Shown here piece by piece: positions 1 through 7,926 of a DNA stretch of 64,000 bases. The notes beneath the pieces were generated by a model. That model was not told the DNA's origin, ran no database searches, and was given only the letters and a program-made list of their open reading frames with translations. Within the stretch, counting starts at the first letter, position 1; the number at the start of each line of letters is the position of its first letter. Position numbers and translations under genes: made by a program. The stretch comes from Streptomyces sp. MUM 178J (GTDB lineage Bacteria > Actinomycetota > Actinomycetes > Streptomycetales > Streptomycetaceae), in the NCBI RefSeq assembly GCF_022414575.1, contig NZ_JADWYQ010000002.1, forward strand, positions 1-64,000, in the 5' to 3' direction.

Positions 1-659
1 GGCCAGCCGGCGACGGAGAGGAAGCGGCCCAGGCTGTCGAGACGGGCTGCGGCGCGGCGCCGCGCGGCCGCGCCGGCGGTGATGCGCTCCCCCGCCGCCG
101 CGCGCCGCCAGGGCTCGGCCCAGAAGGGCACGGGAGGCGGGGCGGCCGGCGGCGGGAGGCGTACGTCGGCCTCCTGGACGACATCGCCTTGGAGGGTCAG
201 GCGGGCGGTGAGGCCGGGCGGCCAGTCGGCGAGCAGCGGGCCGAGCGGGATGTGCAGCCGGTCGAGCGTCAGGCCGTCGCGGTCCGGGCCGCGTTCGGCC
301 ATGGGGCGGCCGGGAGGCGCCGACGCGCTGCGACGCTCGTGGCGTGTGCGGCCTTCCGCCAGCTGTGCGCAGGCCGCGTCCAGCGCGCCGGCCACGTCCT
401 GCGCCCGGGAGGCACTGACCCGGGCGCGAGGTTCCGGCATGTCCTGCCACAGCCGGTCGACCGCCCGGTCCAGCTCCGGGCCCGGCGTCCCCGCGATGAG
501 CAGGACGTCGGCGTCGGCCGGGGTCACGGCCTCCGGCAGGTCCCGCAGGCGCAGCTCCCGCTCGGCCGCGAGCCGCACCCGCACGGCCGCGGGCATGGCG
601 GCCAGCAGCACGCGGGGGCGCGCGGCCGCGGCCCGCAGCAGCAGAGCGGTCAGGTCCAC
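1..659 (-). CDS. Uncharacterised nuo-operon protein, 3' part cut by window edge
   Basis: The reading frame is open from a GTG at 659 to the window edge, giving at least 219 residues. It overlaps the 3' end of nuoA by 10 bases, so the two genes are translationally coupled, and a GGGAGGGGG stretch precedes the GTG. The product is Ala/Arg/Pro-rich, has no obvious membrane span, and contains a segment around HIPLGPLLADWP. I see no NuoB-type cysteine motif, so it is not a normal NuoB. By position it belongs to a NADH-quinone oxidoreductase operon, probably a second streptomycete nuo locus of unusual gene order. The role in the complex is unknown; the link rests on coupling with nuoA. Confidence 0.6.
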   Translation of the reverse strand, partial: MDLTALLLRAAAARPRVLLAAMPAAVRVRLAAERELRLRDLPEAVTPADADVLLIAGTPGPELDRAVDRLWQDMPEPRARVSASRAQDVAGALDAACAQLAEGRTRHERRSASAPPGRPMAERGPDRDGLTLDRLHIPLGPLLADWPPGLTARLTLQGDVVQEADVRLPPPAAPPPVPFWAEPWRRAAAGERITAGAAARRRAAARLDSLGRFLSVAGW

Positions 660-1033
660 CGCAGGGCCCCCTCCCGCCAGGCATACACCACACCGGCGAC
701 CAGCACGGCGAGGAAGACGAACATCTCGATCACCGCGCCGGGGCCCATGGCCGAGATGACCCGGACCCAGGGGTACATGAAGACCATCTCCATGTCGAAG
801 GCGAGAAAGAGCATGGTCACGGCGTACCAGCGCATATGGAACCGGCTGACCGCGTGCTCGGCCGGCTCCAGTCCGGAGCCGAACGGCTGGGCGACGTACG
901 GCTGGGCGACGTACGGTCCTGCGGCCCCCCGAAGCAGGCGGGCCGCTCCGTACAGCAGCCCCACGGCGAGGACGGTCAGGCCGAGCAGCGCGAGCACCGG
1001 GGTGAAGCCGCTCGCCGAGGCGTCCGCATGCAT
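650..1033 (-). CDS. nuoA: NADH-quinone oxidoreductase subunit A (NuoA/ND3-like)
   Basis: This 127-residue membrane protein is the small ND3-like subunit of complex I, which couples NADH oxidation to quinone reduction and ion pumping in the cytoplasmic membrane. It has three hydrophobic spans (about residues 11-36, 70-92 and 97-118). The second holds the NuoA signature region FDMEMVFMYPW. The ATG follows GGGAGGGG at ideal spacing. An oddity is a perfect PYVAQPYVAQ duplication (residues 40-49) in the loop after the first span, encoded by a 15-bp tandem DNA repeat. The gene starts an operon running out of the window to the left, divergent from the DNA glycosylase gene. Confidence 0.88.
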   Translation of the reverse strand: MHADASASGFTPVLALLGLTVLAVGLLYGAARLLRGAAGPYVAQPYVAQPFGSGLEPAEHAVSRFHMRWYAVTMLFLAFDMEMVFMYPWVRVISAMGPGAVIEMFVFLAVLVAGVVYAWREGALRWT

Positions 1034-1189
1034 GGGCCCCTCCCTTACTGGTCCGGGTCGTCCGCCGGTACTCCGCGTGACCGGTATCCCCTCGGGCGGT
1101 TCGCAAACCCCCGTTCGCCCGGATGGCTCTGACACGTGCGGGGGCGGCGCGGGGGTACCCGGCAGGCCCGGAACGGTCTGGAGGAGGAC

Positions 1190-1969
1190 ATGCCCGAGCT
1201 GCCGGACGTCGAAGGGTTCCGCGGGGTGATGCAGCGGTGCGCCGGTGGGCGGCGCGTCGACGGCGTCGAGGTCCGCGATGCGGGGGTGCTGCGCGGGGTG
1301 ACCGCCCGGCGGCTGCGCCGGGAGCTTCAGGGGCGGCGGTTCGCACAGCCGTGGCGGCACGGCAAGTGGCTGGTCACGCCGAGCGACGGCCCTGCGTTGG
1401 TCTGGCACTTCGGGATGACCGGCGAACTGCTGTGCGCCGCGCCGGACGACGCCGTCGAGGCGCATGACCGGCTGTTGATCACCCTCGACGGCGGCCGCCA
1501 GCTGCGCTACCGCGACCGGCGCAAACTGCAGGGAGTCCGACTGGCCGCGGACGAGGCGGCCGTGGAGCGGATCCTCGCGGACCTCGGACCGGACGCACGG
1601 GGGCTGGACCTCTCGTGCTTCCTCCGGCTGCTGTCCGGGCGGCGCGGGGGGATCAAGAGCGCCCTGACGGACCAGTCGCTGCTGGCGGGGCTGGGGAATC
1701 TCCTCGCCGACGAGATCCTCTGGCGGGCCCGGGTGCGCCCGGACCGTTCGGTGCGCGGTCTGGACGACGACGAACTGCGACGGGTGCACGCCGCGATGGG
1801 CCGGGTGCTGCGGTCCTCGGTGCGGGCCGGCCGCGTCCCGGCCCGCCGCGGCTGGCTCACCGGCCGCCGGGACGACGCCGAGCCGGTGTGCCCGCGGTGC
1901 GGCCGTCCGCTGGCGTCGGGGCGGACGGCGGGGCGGCGGACGGTGTGGTGCGAGCACTGCCAGCGCTGA
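1190..1969 (+). CDS. Fpg/Nei-family DNA glycosylase/AP lyase
   Basis: The 259-residue product begins MPELPDVE, the hallmark of the formamidopyrimidine-DNA glycosylase/endonuclease VIII family: after Met removal the N-terminal Pro is the Schiff-base nucleophile and the next Glu the general acid. It excises oxidised bases and nicks the abasic site in base-excision repair. The helix-two-turn-helix follows at about residues 150-190 (QSLLAGLGNLLADEILW). A C-terminal zinc finger has the pattern CPRCG ... VWCEHC. The start follows GGAGGA. Substrate preference (8-oxoG or oxidised pyrimidines) cannot be read here; streptomycetes usually carry several paralogues. It stands alone and converges on the next gene. 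Confidence 0.88.
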   Translation: MPELPDVEGFRGVMQRCAGGRRVDGVEVRDAGVLRGVTARRLRRELQGRRFAQPWRHGKWLVTPSDGPALVWHFGMTGELLCAAPDDAVEAHDRLLITLDGGRQLRYRDRRKLQGVRLAADEAAVERILADLGPDARGLDLSCFLRLLSGRRGGIKSALTDQSLLAGLGNLLADEILWRARVRPDRSVRGLDDDELRRVHAAMGRVLRSSVRAGRVPARRGWLTGRRDDAEPVCPRCGRPLASGRTAGRRTVWCEHCQR

Positions 1970-2007
1970 ACGGTCCGCGCGCCGCCCGGCGCCCTGGGGC
2001 GCTCACT

Positions 2008-2301
2008 TCAGCGCTGGATCGCCGCGAGGCCCTTCTGCATGTCCTCGGCGTTCATGACCGGCTGGATCTCGATCCGCGCACCGAGGCCGGACAGCAGCGG
2101 CTCGGCGATGCCGGGCAGCCGCCAGCTGTCCTGCATGTCGAAGACGAACGTGCAGGAGCGATTGCCGTCGCTCGGGCCAAAGTAGGCGGCCTCGGGCTGG
2201 AGCTGGTCCATGAGCTCCATCATGATCTTCGCGAGTCTGCCCTGCTGGAGGGCCTCGGTGGACTTCTCGGTGTCCAGCTGGGCTCGCAGCATCACGCGCA
2301 T
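2008..2301 (-). CDS. Small conserved hypothetical protein, ferredoxin-like fold candidate
   Basis: The product has 97 residues, starts MRVMLRAQLDTEK, and its ATG is preceded by GAGAGGA at good spacing. The alternation of short strands and amphipathic helices (RLAKIMMELMDQL, then TFVFDMQ, then ARIEIQPVM) looks like a single alpha/beta ferredoxin-like unit, as in dimeric alpha-beta barrel proteins of the DUF3303 type. Such proteins are common in streptomycetes but have no assigned function. No signal peptide or membrane span is seen. It is monocistronic, convergent with the glycosylase and divergent from the cyclophilin gene. Confidence 0.7.
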   Translation of the reverse strand: MRVMLRAQLDTEKSTEALQQGRLAKIMMELMDQLQPEAAYFGPSDGNRSCTFVFDMQDSWRLPGIAEPLLSGLGARIEIQPVMNAEDMQKGLAAIQR

Positions 2302-2551
2302 GCTCTGGTCCTCTCTGCTGTGCCACGGGCCGGCGCGGCTGTTCCGCACCGGCGACGCCCGGGCCGCATCGTCCTCAGCGTCGCCCCGGCCCCCGGGGGC
2401 GGCAACCTCGGCGCCGCCGTCCGGGTGCGCACTCGACCCGGCGGGACGGGCGGCTGCGGACGGGTCGGGCCGGACGGCTGCGGGCAGTGCGTGACCGTGA
2501 CACGAGGGGGGCGTGTGGGCACGGAGGGCGACAGGATGTGAGGATGTACCC

Positions 2552-3049
2552 GTGAGCAACAGCAACGTTTTCTTCGACATTTCCATCAACGACGAGCCCG
2601 CGGGCCGGATCGTCTTCAAGCTCTTCGACGATGTGGTCCCCAAGACCGCCAGGAACTTCCGCGAGCTGGCCACCGGCGAGCACGGCTTCGGCTACGAGGG
2701 CTCCGGGTTCCACCGGGTCATCCCCGACTTCATGCTGCAGGGCGGCGACTTCACCGCCGGCAACGGCACGGGCGGCAAGAGCATCTACGGGGAGAAGTTC
2801 GCCGACGAGAACTTCCAGCTCAAGCACACCAAGCCGGGCCTGCTGTCCATGGCCAACGCCGGCCGGAACACCAACGGGTCCCAGTTCTTCATCACCACCG
2901 TCGTCACCGACTGGCTGGACGGCAAGCACGTCGTCTTCGGCGAGGTCGTCGAGGGCATGGACGTCGTGAAGAAGATCGAGTCCCTGGGCTCCCGCAGCGG
3001 CGCCACCAAGGCCGACATCCGGATCGCGAAGTCCGGCGTCGTCGCCTGA
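2552..3049 (+). CDS. Cyclophilin-type peptidyl-prolyl cis-trans isomerase
   Basis: The 165-residue cytoplasmic protein is a single-domain cyclophilin that catalyses proline cis-trans isomerisation during protein folding. Active-site blocks are intact: [15 protein letters not shown] (catalytic Arg, Phe and Gln), [16 protein letters not shown], and [10 protein letters not shown] with the Trp typical of cyclosporin-binding forms. A GTG start (MSNSNVFFD) is preceded by GAGGA. The gene is monocistronic and ends at a strong bidirectional terminator shared with the opposing wall-hydrolase gene. Confidence 0.93.
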   Translation: MSNSNVFFDISINDEPAGRIVFKLFDDVVPKTARNFRELATGEHGFGYEGSGFHRVIPDFMLQGGDFTAGNGTGGKSIYGEKFADENFQLKHTKPGLLSMANAGRNTNGSQFFITTVVTDWLDGKHVVFGEVVEGMDVVKKIESLGSRSGATKADIRIAKSGVVA

Positions 3050-3092
3050 GAGCGGGAGGCCGCGTCAGCGGCCTTGTCCTGACCTGCGCAAG

Positions 3093-3138
3093 GCCGTCCG
3101 GCCCGGCGCCCCGATTGCGGGGCGCCGGGCCGGACGGC
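3093..3138. terminator. Bidirectional terminator hairpin, 21-bp perfect stem
   Basis: Arms 3093-3113 and 3118-3138 are perfectly complementary (GCCGTCCGGCCCGGC...), with a 4-base loop ATTG. It lies between the convergent cyclophilin and LysM/transglycosylase genes and can serve both. There is no long T-run, as is common for actinobacterial terminators. Confidence 0.85.
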
Positions 3139-3170
3139 TGTGTCGGGCGGCGTCAGTGCGCGCCGTTCGC

Positions 3171-3953
3171 TCAGTACGGGCCGTTCACATTGTCGATCGA
3201 GCCGTAGCGGTCGGCCGCGTAGTTGCAGGCGGCGACGATGTTGGCGACCGGGTCGAAGGGGTCCATCGAGGTGCCGGGCACGTGGTAGGCGCGGAACGTC
3301 GGGTCGATGGTCTGGAGGAGGCCCTTGGACGGGGTTCCCTTGGCCGCGTTGGAGTCCCAGTTGTTGATGGCGTTCGGATTGCCGGAGGACTCCCGCATGA
3401 TGTTGCGGTGGATGCCCTCGTAGCTGCCGGGGATGCCGTGCTGGGCCATGATGTCCAGGGCTTCGCGGATCCAGCCGTCGAGGTTGTCGGGGTAGGACTT
3501 CGCCGCTGCGGCCACCGTGGTCCGCTCGGCGGAACGGTCGGCCCGGTCGGACGAGGCGGCAGCCTTCTTGGCCTCCTGCGGCGCGGCGCCCGGCCCCGGG
3601 ACGACGGTCAGCTTCAGGCCCGGGCGGATGAGTGACGGATTGTCACCGACCGCGCGGCGGTTGTCCTGGTAGAGCCGCTTCCAGCCGCCGCTCACCGAAT
3701 GCTCTTCGGCGATGGCGGAGAGGGAGTCGCCCGCGACCACGGTGTAGGTCAGCGGACCGGCTGCCTTGGCCGCGGCAACGGCGGTGGCGATCGCGGCGGG
3801 CTTGGCAGTCGAGTGGACCGTATTCGGCGTCGCTTCAGCAATGCTCGCACCGAAGAACGGAAGAGCGAGTGCAGTGCTGGCGGCACCCGCGAGGGCGATT
3901 CCGCGGGTGATCCGCTGATGGTTCGAACGACGGTGCTTACCCTTTTCGGGCAT
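3171..3953 (-). CDS. Secreted LysM and lytic-transglycosylase-like cell-wall hydrolase
   Basis: The 260-residue protein has a basic N-terminus and a hydrophobic signal sequence (about residues 17-45), a LysM domain binding peptidoglycan (about 71-115, YTVVAGDSLSAIAEEHSV), an Ala-rich linker, and a C-terminal SLT-type domain (about 155-260). The putative catalytic Glu lies in MRESSGNPNAINNWD, followed by SKGLLQTIDPTF and YAADRYGS. It probably cleaves peptidoglycan glycan strands outside the cell, as the Rpf/Swl hydrolases do during growth and spore germination. The ATG follows GGAGAGGAA. The 5' leader is a c-di-AMP riboswitch, so expression should fall when c-di-AMP is high. Confidence 0.88.
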   Translation of the reverse strand: MPEKGKHRRSNHQRITRGIALAGAASTALALPFFGASIAEATPNTVHSTAKPAAIATAVAAAKAAGPLTYTVVAGDSLSAIAEEHSVSGGWKRLYQDNRRAVGDNPSLIRPGLKLTVVPGPGAAPQEAKKAAASSDRADRSAERTTVAAAAKSYPDNLDGWIREALDIMAQHGIPGSYEGIHRNIMRESSGNPNAINNWDSNAAKGTPSKGLLQTIDPTFRAYHVPGTSMDPFDPVANIVAACNYAADRYGSIDNVNGPY

Positions 3954-3968
3954 GGCGAATTCCTCTCC

Positions 3969-4105
3969 GTCGCCTGCGAGGTGAGCTGTCGGGTTCGGGC
4001 TGGAGATGCCCGGCCGCGCATCGCTGTGCACGGCTTCACCCCAAGCCGCTCCGGGGTCGGACCGGCGTCTTACCTGGGTCCCCCGCTCCTGCCGGGTGTG
4101 ACGGG
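3969..4105 (-). promoter_or_regulatory. ydaO-yuaA class c-di-AMP riboswitch
   Basis: Reading the minus strand from about 4105 to 3969, the leader has the conserved blocks of the ydaO aptamer: GGGGGACCCAGGTAAG near the 5' side, CTTGGGGTGAAGCCG in the middle, and GCCCGAACCCGACAGCTCAC followed by CTCGCAGGCG at the 3' side. The last block sits directly before the Shine-Dalgarno site of the LysM/transglycosylase gene. In Streptomyces this riboswitch class controls Rpf and other wall-hydrolase genes, and c-di-AMP binding turns expression off. The class call is made from memory of the consensus; the exact 5' boundary is approximate. Confidence 0.85.
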
Positions 4106-4495
4106 TGTGTGGGTGGGTGCGGTGTCCGGACGGCGGCAGGATTCGGCGTTCCATCCGGAATGACGGTGACGGTAGGCGAGTCCGCACCTGAGTAACAAGG
4201 CCTTGTATGACGGAATGACATCGAAAGAGGCCGATTTGGCGATGAAGTGGCGACGCCCCGATGAAGCACACTTCTCAACTTTCCTTCTGCAAAGCACCAA
4301 TTCGCCCGGACGCTGAGATCGCCAATCGGTTCCCAGCGTGACCGACATCACGGGCAGTCGCGCCGGGTGCCATTCGGCGCAACTGCCCCGAGATGTCAGC
4401 GAATAGCAGAAAAAGCCGCCGACCGCGCGACTGCTTAGCTAAGGGGTCAAATCACCCATACCGGAATGTGTCCTAGTAAGTCGTCGCTCATCCCG
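4106..4495. other. Non-coding gap upstream of the riboswitch
   Basis: These 390 bases show no convincing gene. GC content is visibly lower than around it, which suits a promoter region. The riboswitch transcript on the minus strand should start somewhere here, and the 3' end of the phospholipase D transcript also falls here. A minus-strand GGCGGCTTTTTCTGC stretch (about 4410-4424) could contribute to termination. No sigma-factor consensus is clear enough to call. Confidence 0.4.
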
Positions 4496-6103
4496 TCAGG
4501 CGCAGACTCCGTGCCGGTAGTCGTGCGTCGCGGTGTGACGGGAGTACGTCCACTGCGGGTCGAGCAGCTCCTCCTTCAGCTGACGGGCGGCGTCCGGGCT
4601 CTCCACGATGTAGCCGAAGTCCTGGAGCCAGGAGGGGTAGAGGTTCTTTGACCCGATGTAGAAGGCGGAGTCGTCGACCGAGACCAGCTTGTGATGCAGG
4701 GCATACGGGCTGCCGTCCGCCCAGGTCGCGGAGGGGGCCGCACGGAACGAGGCGAGCTGGAGGTTGGCGCACAGCGCGCGGGAGGCGGCGGCCTCGTCAC
4801 CCGTGAGGCGCGCCAGCCGTTCGCGGAGGGCGTCGCTGATCTCGGAGAGGGACTTGATCTGCGAGTAGCCGCCGCTGCCGATCAGGCCGCGGTTGGCGGG
4901 GTCGCTGACCACGATGCGGACCTTCACGCCCGCGGCGAGCTTGGCCGCGAGGGTGTCGTAGAGACGGATGTCGTAGCGGGGCAGCGGCGGACAGGTGGCG
5001 TTGAGGTCCTGCTGGGAGATCTCGATGTGCTCGCGGGCGGCGGCGACCAGGGCGCGCAGCGCGCTCTCCTCCGGGTTGACCGTGTCGTAGTCGCGGTCCG
5101 CGTTGGTGCGGTCGGACAGCAGGCCCGGGAAGCAGCGGGCGTCGCGGGCGCCGGGCAGGGCGGGCTGGAAGGACGAGGCGGGGTCGGAGTCCTCGATGCC
5201 GATGCCGAGGCCGCCCACGGCGATGACGGGGACGTTCCCCTGCGCGGGGACGACCGCCGGGTTGCCGTCGCGGTGCATGGTGGCCATGCAGTCCGCGCCG
5301 TCGGAGACGGCCAGCCACACCTTGGCGGGGTTGCCCGCGTTGCGGCAGGTCCAGGTCCACAGCGTGTCCAGGAACGCGCCGGCGGCGCGCGCCGCCGGGC
5401 CCCGCAGCGCGAGGTCGACGTCGGTGACGGGGTGGGCGGTGTCCAGGTAGTCGTCCTTCCAGCTGTTGACGCCCCCGGCGACGACGGACTCGCCGTCGAC
5501 GACCAGCAGCTTGGAGTGGTTCCAGGAGAAGCCGGTCCTGGATGTGGTCATCGACGCGACATTGAGCGTGATGCTGTCGGCCGCCTCGCCCAGCCGCCGG
5601 AGCAGGTCGTTCTTGTAGGTCGACGGCACGACGTTGAGGTGGTACAGGGGGGCGGCCCCCACGAGGACGCGGACCTTGGGCCGGTGGCCCGCCGCCGCGG
5701 ACGCCTTGAGGCCGTCGACGACGGCGTCGTTGAACGCCCCGTCCGGCAGCGGCGCGAGCGTGGAGATGTCGACCGTGCGCTCGGCCCGGGAGATGTCCTG
5801 GGTGATCTTGTCGAGTCTCTTCTGCGCGCCCGAGCGGTCGGAGCAGGTCGCGTCGCCCCAGCAGCCGGGGGTCTGGAGCAGCCAGCCGGCCGGATCGCCC
5901 TCGGGTGCGTCCAGGGCGTTGCCGCCGCTGCGCTCCCATATGCGGCCTTCGAGACCGGGTGAGACCTCTCTCAGCGTCCGTTCGACCGCGTCGAGATACG
6001 GAGTGCCGTCGTCGGCGTGTGCGGGCGCGGCGCCCAGGGAGACGAGCGCGGCGGCAAGAGCCGTCGCGGAGGAGACAAGACGGCGGAGCCTGTGGCGGGC
6101 CAC
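4496..6103 (-). CDS. pld: Secreted phospholipase D with two HKD motifs
   Basis: The 535-residue protein starts at GTG 6103 (AAGGAC upstream). Its 30-residue signal peptide ends AAPAHA. The mature part follows the well-known streptomycete phospholipase D throughout (for example [10 protein letters not shown] and DISTLAPLP). The two catalytic HxKx4D motifs are intact: H196/K198/D203 ([11 protein letters not shown]) and H470/K472/D477 (HHKLVSVDD). The enzyme hydrolyses or transphosphatidylates phosphatidylcholine outside the cell via a phosphohistidine intermediate. It appears monocistronic. An upstream in-frame ATG at 6151 would spoil the signal peptide, so I prefer the GTG. Confidence 0.93.
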   Translation of the reverse strand: MARHRLRRLVSSATALAAALVSLGAAPAHADDGTPYLDAVERTLREVSPGLEGRIWERSGGNALDAPEGDPAGWLLQTPGCWGDATCSDRSGAQKRLDKITQDISRAERTVDISTLAPLPDGAFNDAVVDGLKASAAAGHRPKVRVLVGAAPLYHLNVVPSTYKNDLLRRLGEAADSITLNVASMTTSRTGFSWNHSKLLVVDGESVVAGGVNSWKDDYLDTAHPVTDVDLALRGPAARAAGAFLDTLWTWTCRNAGNPAKVWLAVSDGADCMATMHRDGNPAVVPAQGNVPVIAVGGLGIGIEDSDPASSFQPALPGARDARCFPGLLSDRTNADRDYDTVNPEESALRALVAAAREHIEISQQDLNATCPPLPRYDIRLYDTLAAKLAAGVKVRIVVSDPANRGLIGSGGYSQIKSLSEISDALRERLARLTGDEAAASRALCANLQLASFRAAPSATWADGSPYALHHKLVSVDDSAFYIGSKNLYPSWLQDFGYIVESPDAARQLKEELLDPQWTYSRHTATHDYRHGVCA

Positions 6104-6509
6104 GGATGTGTCCTTCGGTGAGATGGCGGAAGGCGCACGGCCGTCCATGCGGTGAACATCCCGTGCGCTCGATGAGCGCGTAGAAGCTACCGGCTGGTTA
6201 ACCTCGCCGAGCGGACGATGGATGATCACCGGCCATCGCGGACCGGTCCGTGTGCCGCCTCCTCTTCCGGTCCGCTGCAGCGTCGCATGTCAACTCCTCG
6301 TCACTGCCGGGCTGTTGCGGAACCAGAGGCTTGCGCTCCGTGCCGCCGCCGTCTGCCGGGCTTGGCGCGAAATGATCGACTTCCTCGGCGTGCGGCGTCG
6401 TACGGGAGCGGCGGAGGCCCGGACGCCGCAGGCGCGTCCTGACCGTCCGGCCGCGGCTGCCGCCGTGCGCCCGCGCCGGAGAACGGGCGGCGGCCCGCTC
6501 CTCGCGGCG
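6104..6509. other. Gap with no supportable gene
   Basis: This 406-base stretch lies downstream of tgmB and upstream of the phospholipase D gene. It must hold the phospholipase D promoter and the tgm 3' end. Open frames crossing it run antisense through neighbouring genes and show no recognisable domain. In particular, no methyltransferase gene is present after tgmB. Confidence 0.4.
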
Positions 6510-7430
6510 TCAGGCGCGCAGCCAGCGGGCGACCTCCTCGGCGATCGGCTGTCCGGTCTCCAGTTCGATGAAGCCGAACTGGCCTCCCTGGTTGCATTCC
6601 AGGAACCACCAGACGCCCTCCTCGTCCTCGGCGAAGTCGAACGCGGCGTAGGCCAGGCCCGCGAGGTCGATGAAGTCATGGACGGCGCGCGCGATGCGGT
6701 CGGGGGTGTCGACCGCCGTCCAGGTGTGCTCGCTCGTGCCGTAGCGCCCGTCGACCTGGCCTTCGGCGGCGGGCTTGCGGGCCGCGTACATCCGGCCGCC
6801 GACATAGGTCAGCCGGACGTCGGCCTGTTTCGGGATGTAGCGCTGCAGCAGCGTGGGGCCCGCGGAGACGGCGGCGAAGTCCGCGTCGGGGCCGATGCGG
6901 GTGGTGGGGAGGGCGACCGGGGGGCCTCCGGAGGGCGGCCCGGAGGCGGCTTTGACGACGATGTCACCGTACTGCTCGGCGAACTGCCGGGCGGCATAGG
7001 GGAAGGTGGTGATGACCGTCGGCGGCACGGCGAAGTTGCTTCGCTGGGCGATCCGCAGTTGCCAGGGCTTGCAGCGGGCCTGTGCGGATGCCGAGGGGTG
7101 GTTCATCCACCGCGCCTGTGTGGCGTAGAGCATCCCGTACAGGGCCTGTTCGGTCTCCGCGGTCAGCCATGGGGAGGGTTCGGGGGCGTGTGCGGCGGGG
7201 GCGCCGGGTCTTCGCACCCATATCGACCGCAGACTGCTCATCGACAGCAGGCGTCCGCCCGTGGACAGATAGCCCTGGAAGTCGCCGCTGACGTATTCGG
7301 TCGACAGGGCTGCCGCGCCGGGCAGATCGGCCGGATCCAGGCGCATGAGCGGGACGCCGTGGTCATGGAGGCGCGCGACCACCATGTCCGCGGTGACGTC
7401 CTGCCGACAGGTCAGGATCAGCACAGTCAT
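6510..7430 (-). CDS. tgmB: ATP-grasp RiPP maturase (graspetide ligase, TgmB/MvdD-like)
   Basis: The 306-residue protein is an ATP-grasp ligase of the MvdD/PatB-like group that forms side-chain ester or amide crosslinks in a ribosomal peptide. Features seen are the N-terminal MTVLILTCRQDVTADMV start, the ATP-binding segment YGDIVVKAASG, TLLQRYIPKQADVRLTYVG, and the metal/ATP end DFAEDEEGVWWFLECNQGGQF. The gene begins 18 bases after the precursor gene tgmA on the same strand, so they form an operon. Its substrate is almost certainly the TgmA peptide. No partner methyltransferase or protease gene is adjacent. Confidence 0.9.
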   Translation of the reverse strand: MTVLILTCRQDVTADMVVARLHDHGVPLMRLDPADLPGAAALSTEYVSGDFQGYLSTGGRLLSMSSLRSIWVRRPGAPAAHAPEPSPWLTAETEQALYGMLYATQARWMNHPSASAQARCKPWQLRIAQRSNFAVPPTVITTFPYAARQFAEQYGDIVVKAASGPPSGGPPVALPTTRIGPDADFAAVSAGPTLLQRYIPKQADVRLTYVGGRMYAARKPAAEGQVDGRYGTSEHTWTAVDTPDRIARAVHDFIDLAGLAYAAFDFAEDEEGVWWFLECNQGGQFGFIELETGQPIAEEVARWLRA

Positions 7431-7448
7431 CGGGGCACCGGTCTTCGT

Positions 7449-7640
7449 TCAGTCGTCGAAGTGCGTTTTGGATCCCGCCGTGGACGTGGTGGTGCCGGTG
7501 GCCAGGAGCACCGTGCGGTCCAGGATGGCGGGGCGGCCGTCGGGCAGCACATTGAGCTGGAGGGCGGAGTCATAGGTGTAGGGCGCGGTGACCGCCGGGT
7601 CCTCGGCCGGACGTACGTAGTTCAAGACGAACGGTCGCAT
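7449..7640 (-). CDS. tgmA: Putative ATP-grasp-modified RiPP precursor (TgmA)
   Basis: The 63-residue peptide begins MRPFVLNYVRPAEDP, continues with a leader-like YTYDSALQLNVLPDGRPAI, and ends in a core of Thr/Ser followed by acidic residues (GTTTSTAGSKTHFDD). This layout is that of ATP-grasp target RiPPs, where Thr/Ser hydroxyls are joined to Asp/Glu side chains as macrolactones. The ATG has a strong AAGGAGA site, and the ligase gene tgmB follows immediately. The product is expected to be a one-core graspetide; ring connectivity cannot be read from sequence. A longer in-frame start upstream exists but lacks a ribosome site. Confidence 0.9.
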   Translation of the reverse strand: MRPFVLNYVRPAEDPAVTAPYTYDSALQLNVLPDGRPAILDRTVLLATGTTTSTAGSKTHFDD

Positions 7641-7864
7641 GGGTCTCCTTGGTCGCCCTCGGACGGTGGGTGCACACGTAACAGTACGTGCCAGCAACAG
7701 GGAAAACTCATCACGCTGGGTCACTTTCGATCTGTGTCGGAGTGAAGGTGGTCACACTGGCTGCTCATGACAACTCGCTGCAATCGTGGGTGAGTTATGG
7801 GTGACGGTGGCTGGATCAGGCACCCCTTAAGACCTCGTCGAAGGCCGCCGGGTTCCATGCAAAA

Positions 7865-7891
7865 GGCGGCCGCCGGAATCCGGCGGCCGCC
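7865..7891 (-). terminator. Intrinsic terminator of the sugar-uptake operon
   Basis: Perfect 12-bp arms (GGCGGCCGCCGG, 7865-7876, with 7880-7891) surround a 3-base loop. On the minus strand the stem is followed by TTTT. It lies 35 bases past the stop of the last permease gene. The rest of the gap to 7640 (about 220 bases) must hold the tgmA promoter, which I cannot pinpoint. Confidence 0.85.
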
Positions 7892-7926
7892 TCGGGAGCG
7901 GTCTGCGTGGAACTGTCCGCAAAGGA

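Noticed and set aside
79..1229. Long plus-strand open frames across the nuo genes
   Set aside because: They are antisense to the coupled nuoA pair, Arg/Ser/Pro-rich, and lack ribosome sites; typical shadows in GC-rich DNA.
6104..6509. A methyltransferase gene completing the graspetide operon
   Set aside because: No SAM-binding motif or plausible frame is present on either strand.
6222..7745. A 507-codon plus-strand open frame over the tgm locus
   Set aside because: It is antisense to tgmA and tgmB, which have clear families and ribosome sites, and has no domain similarity.
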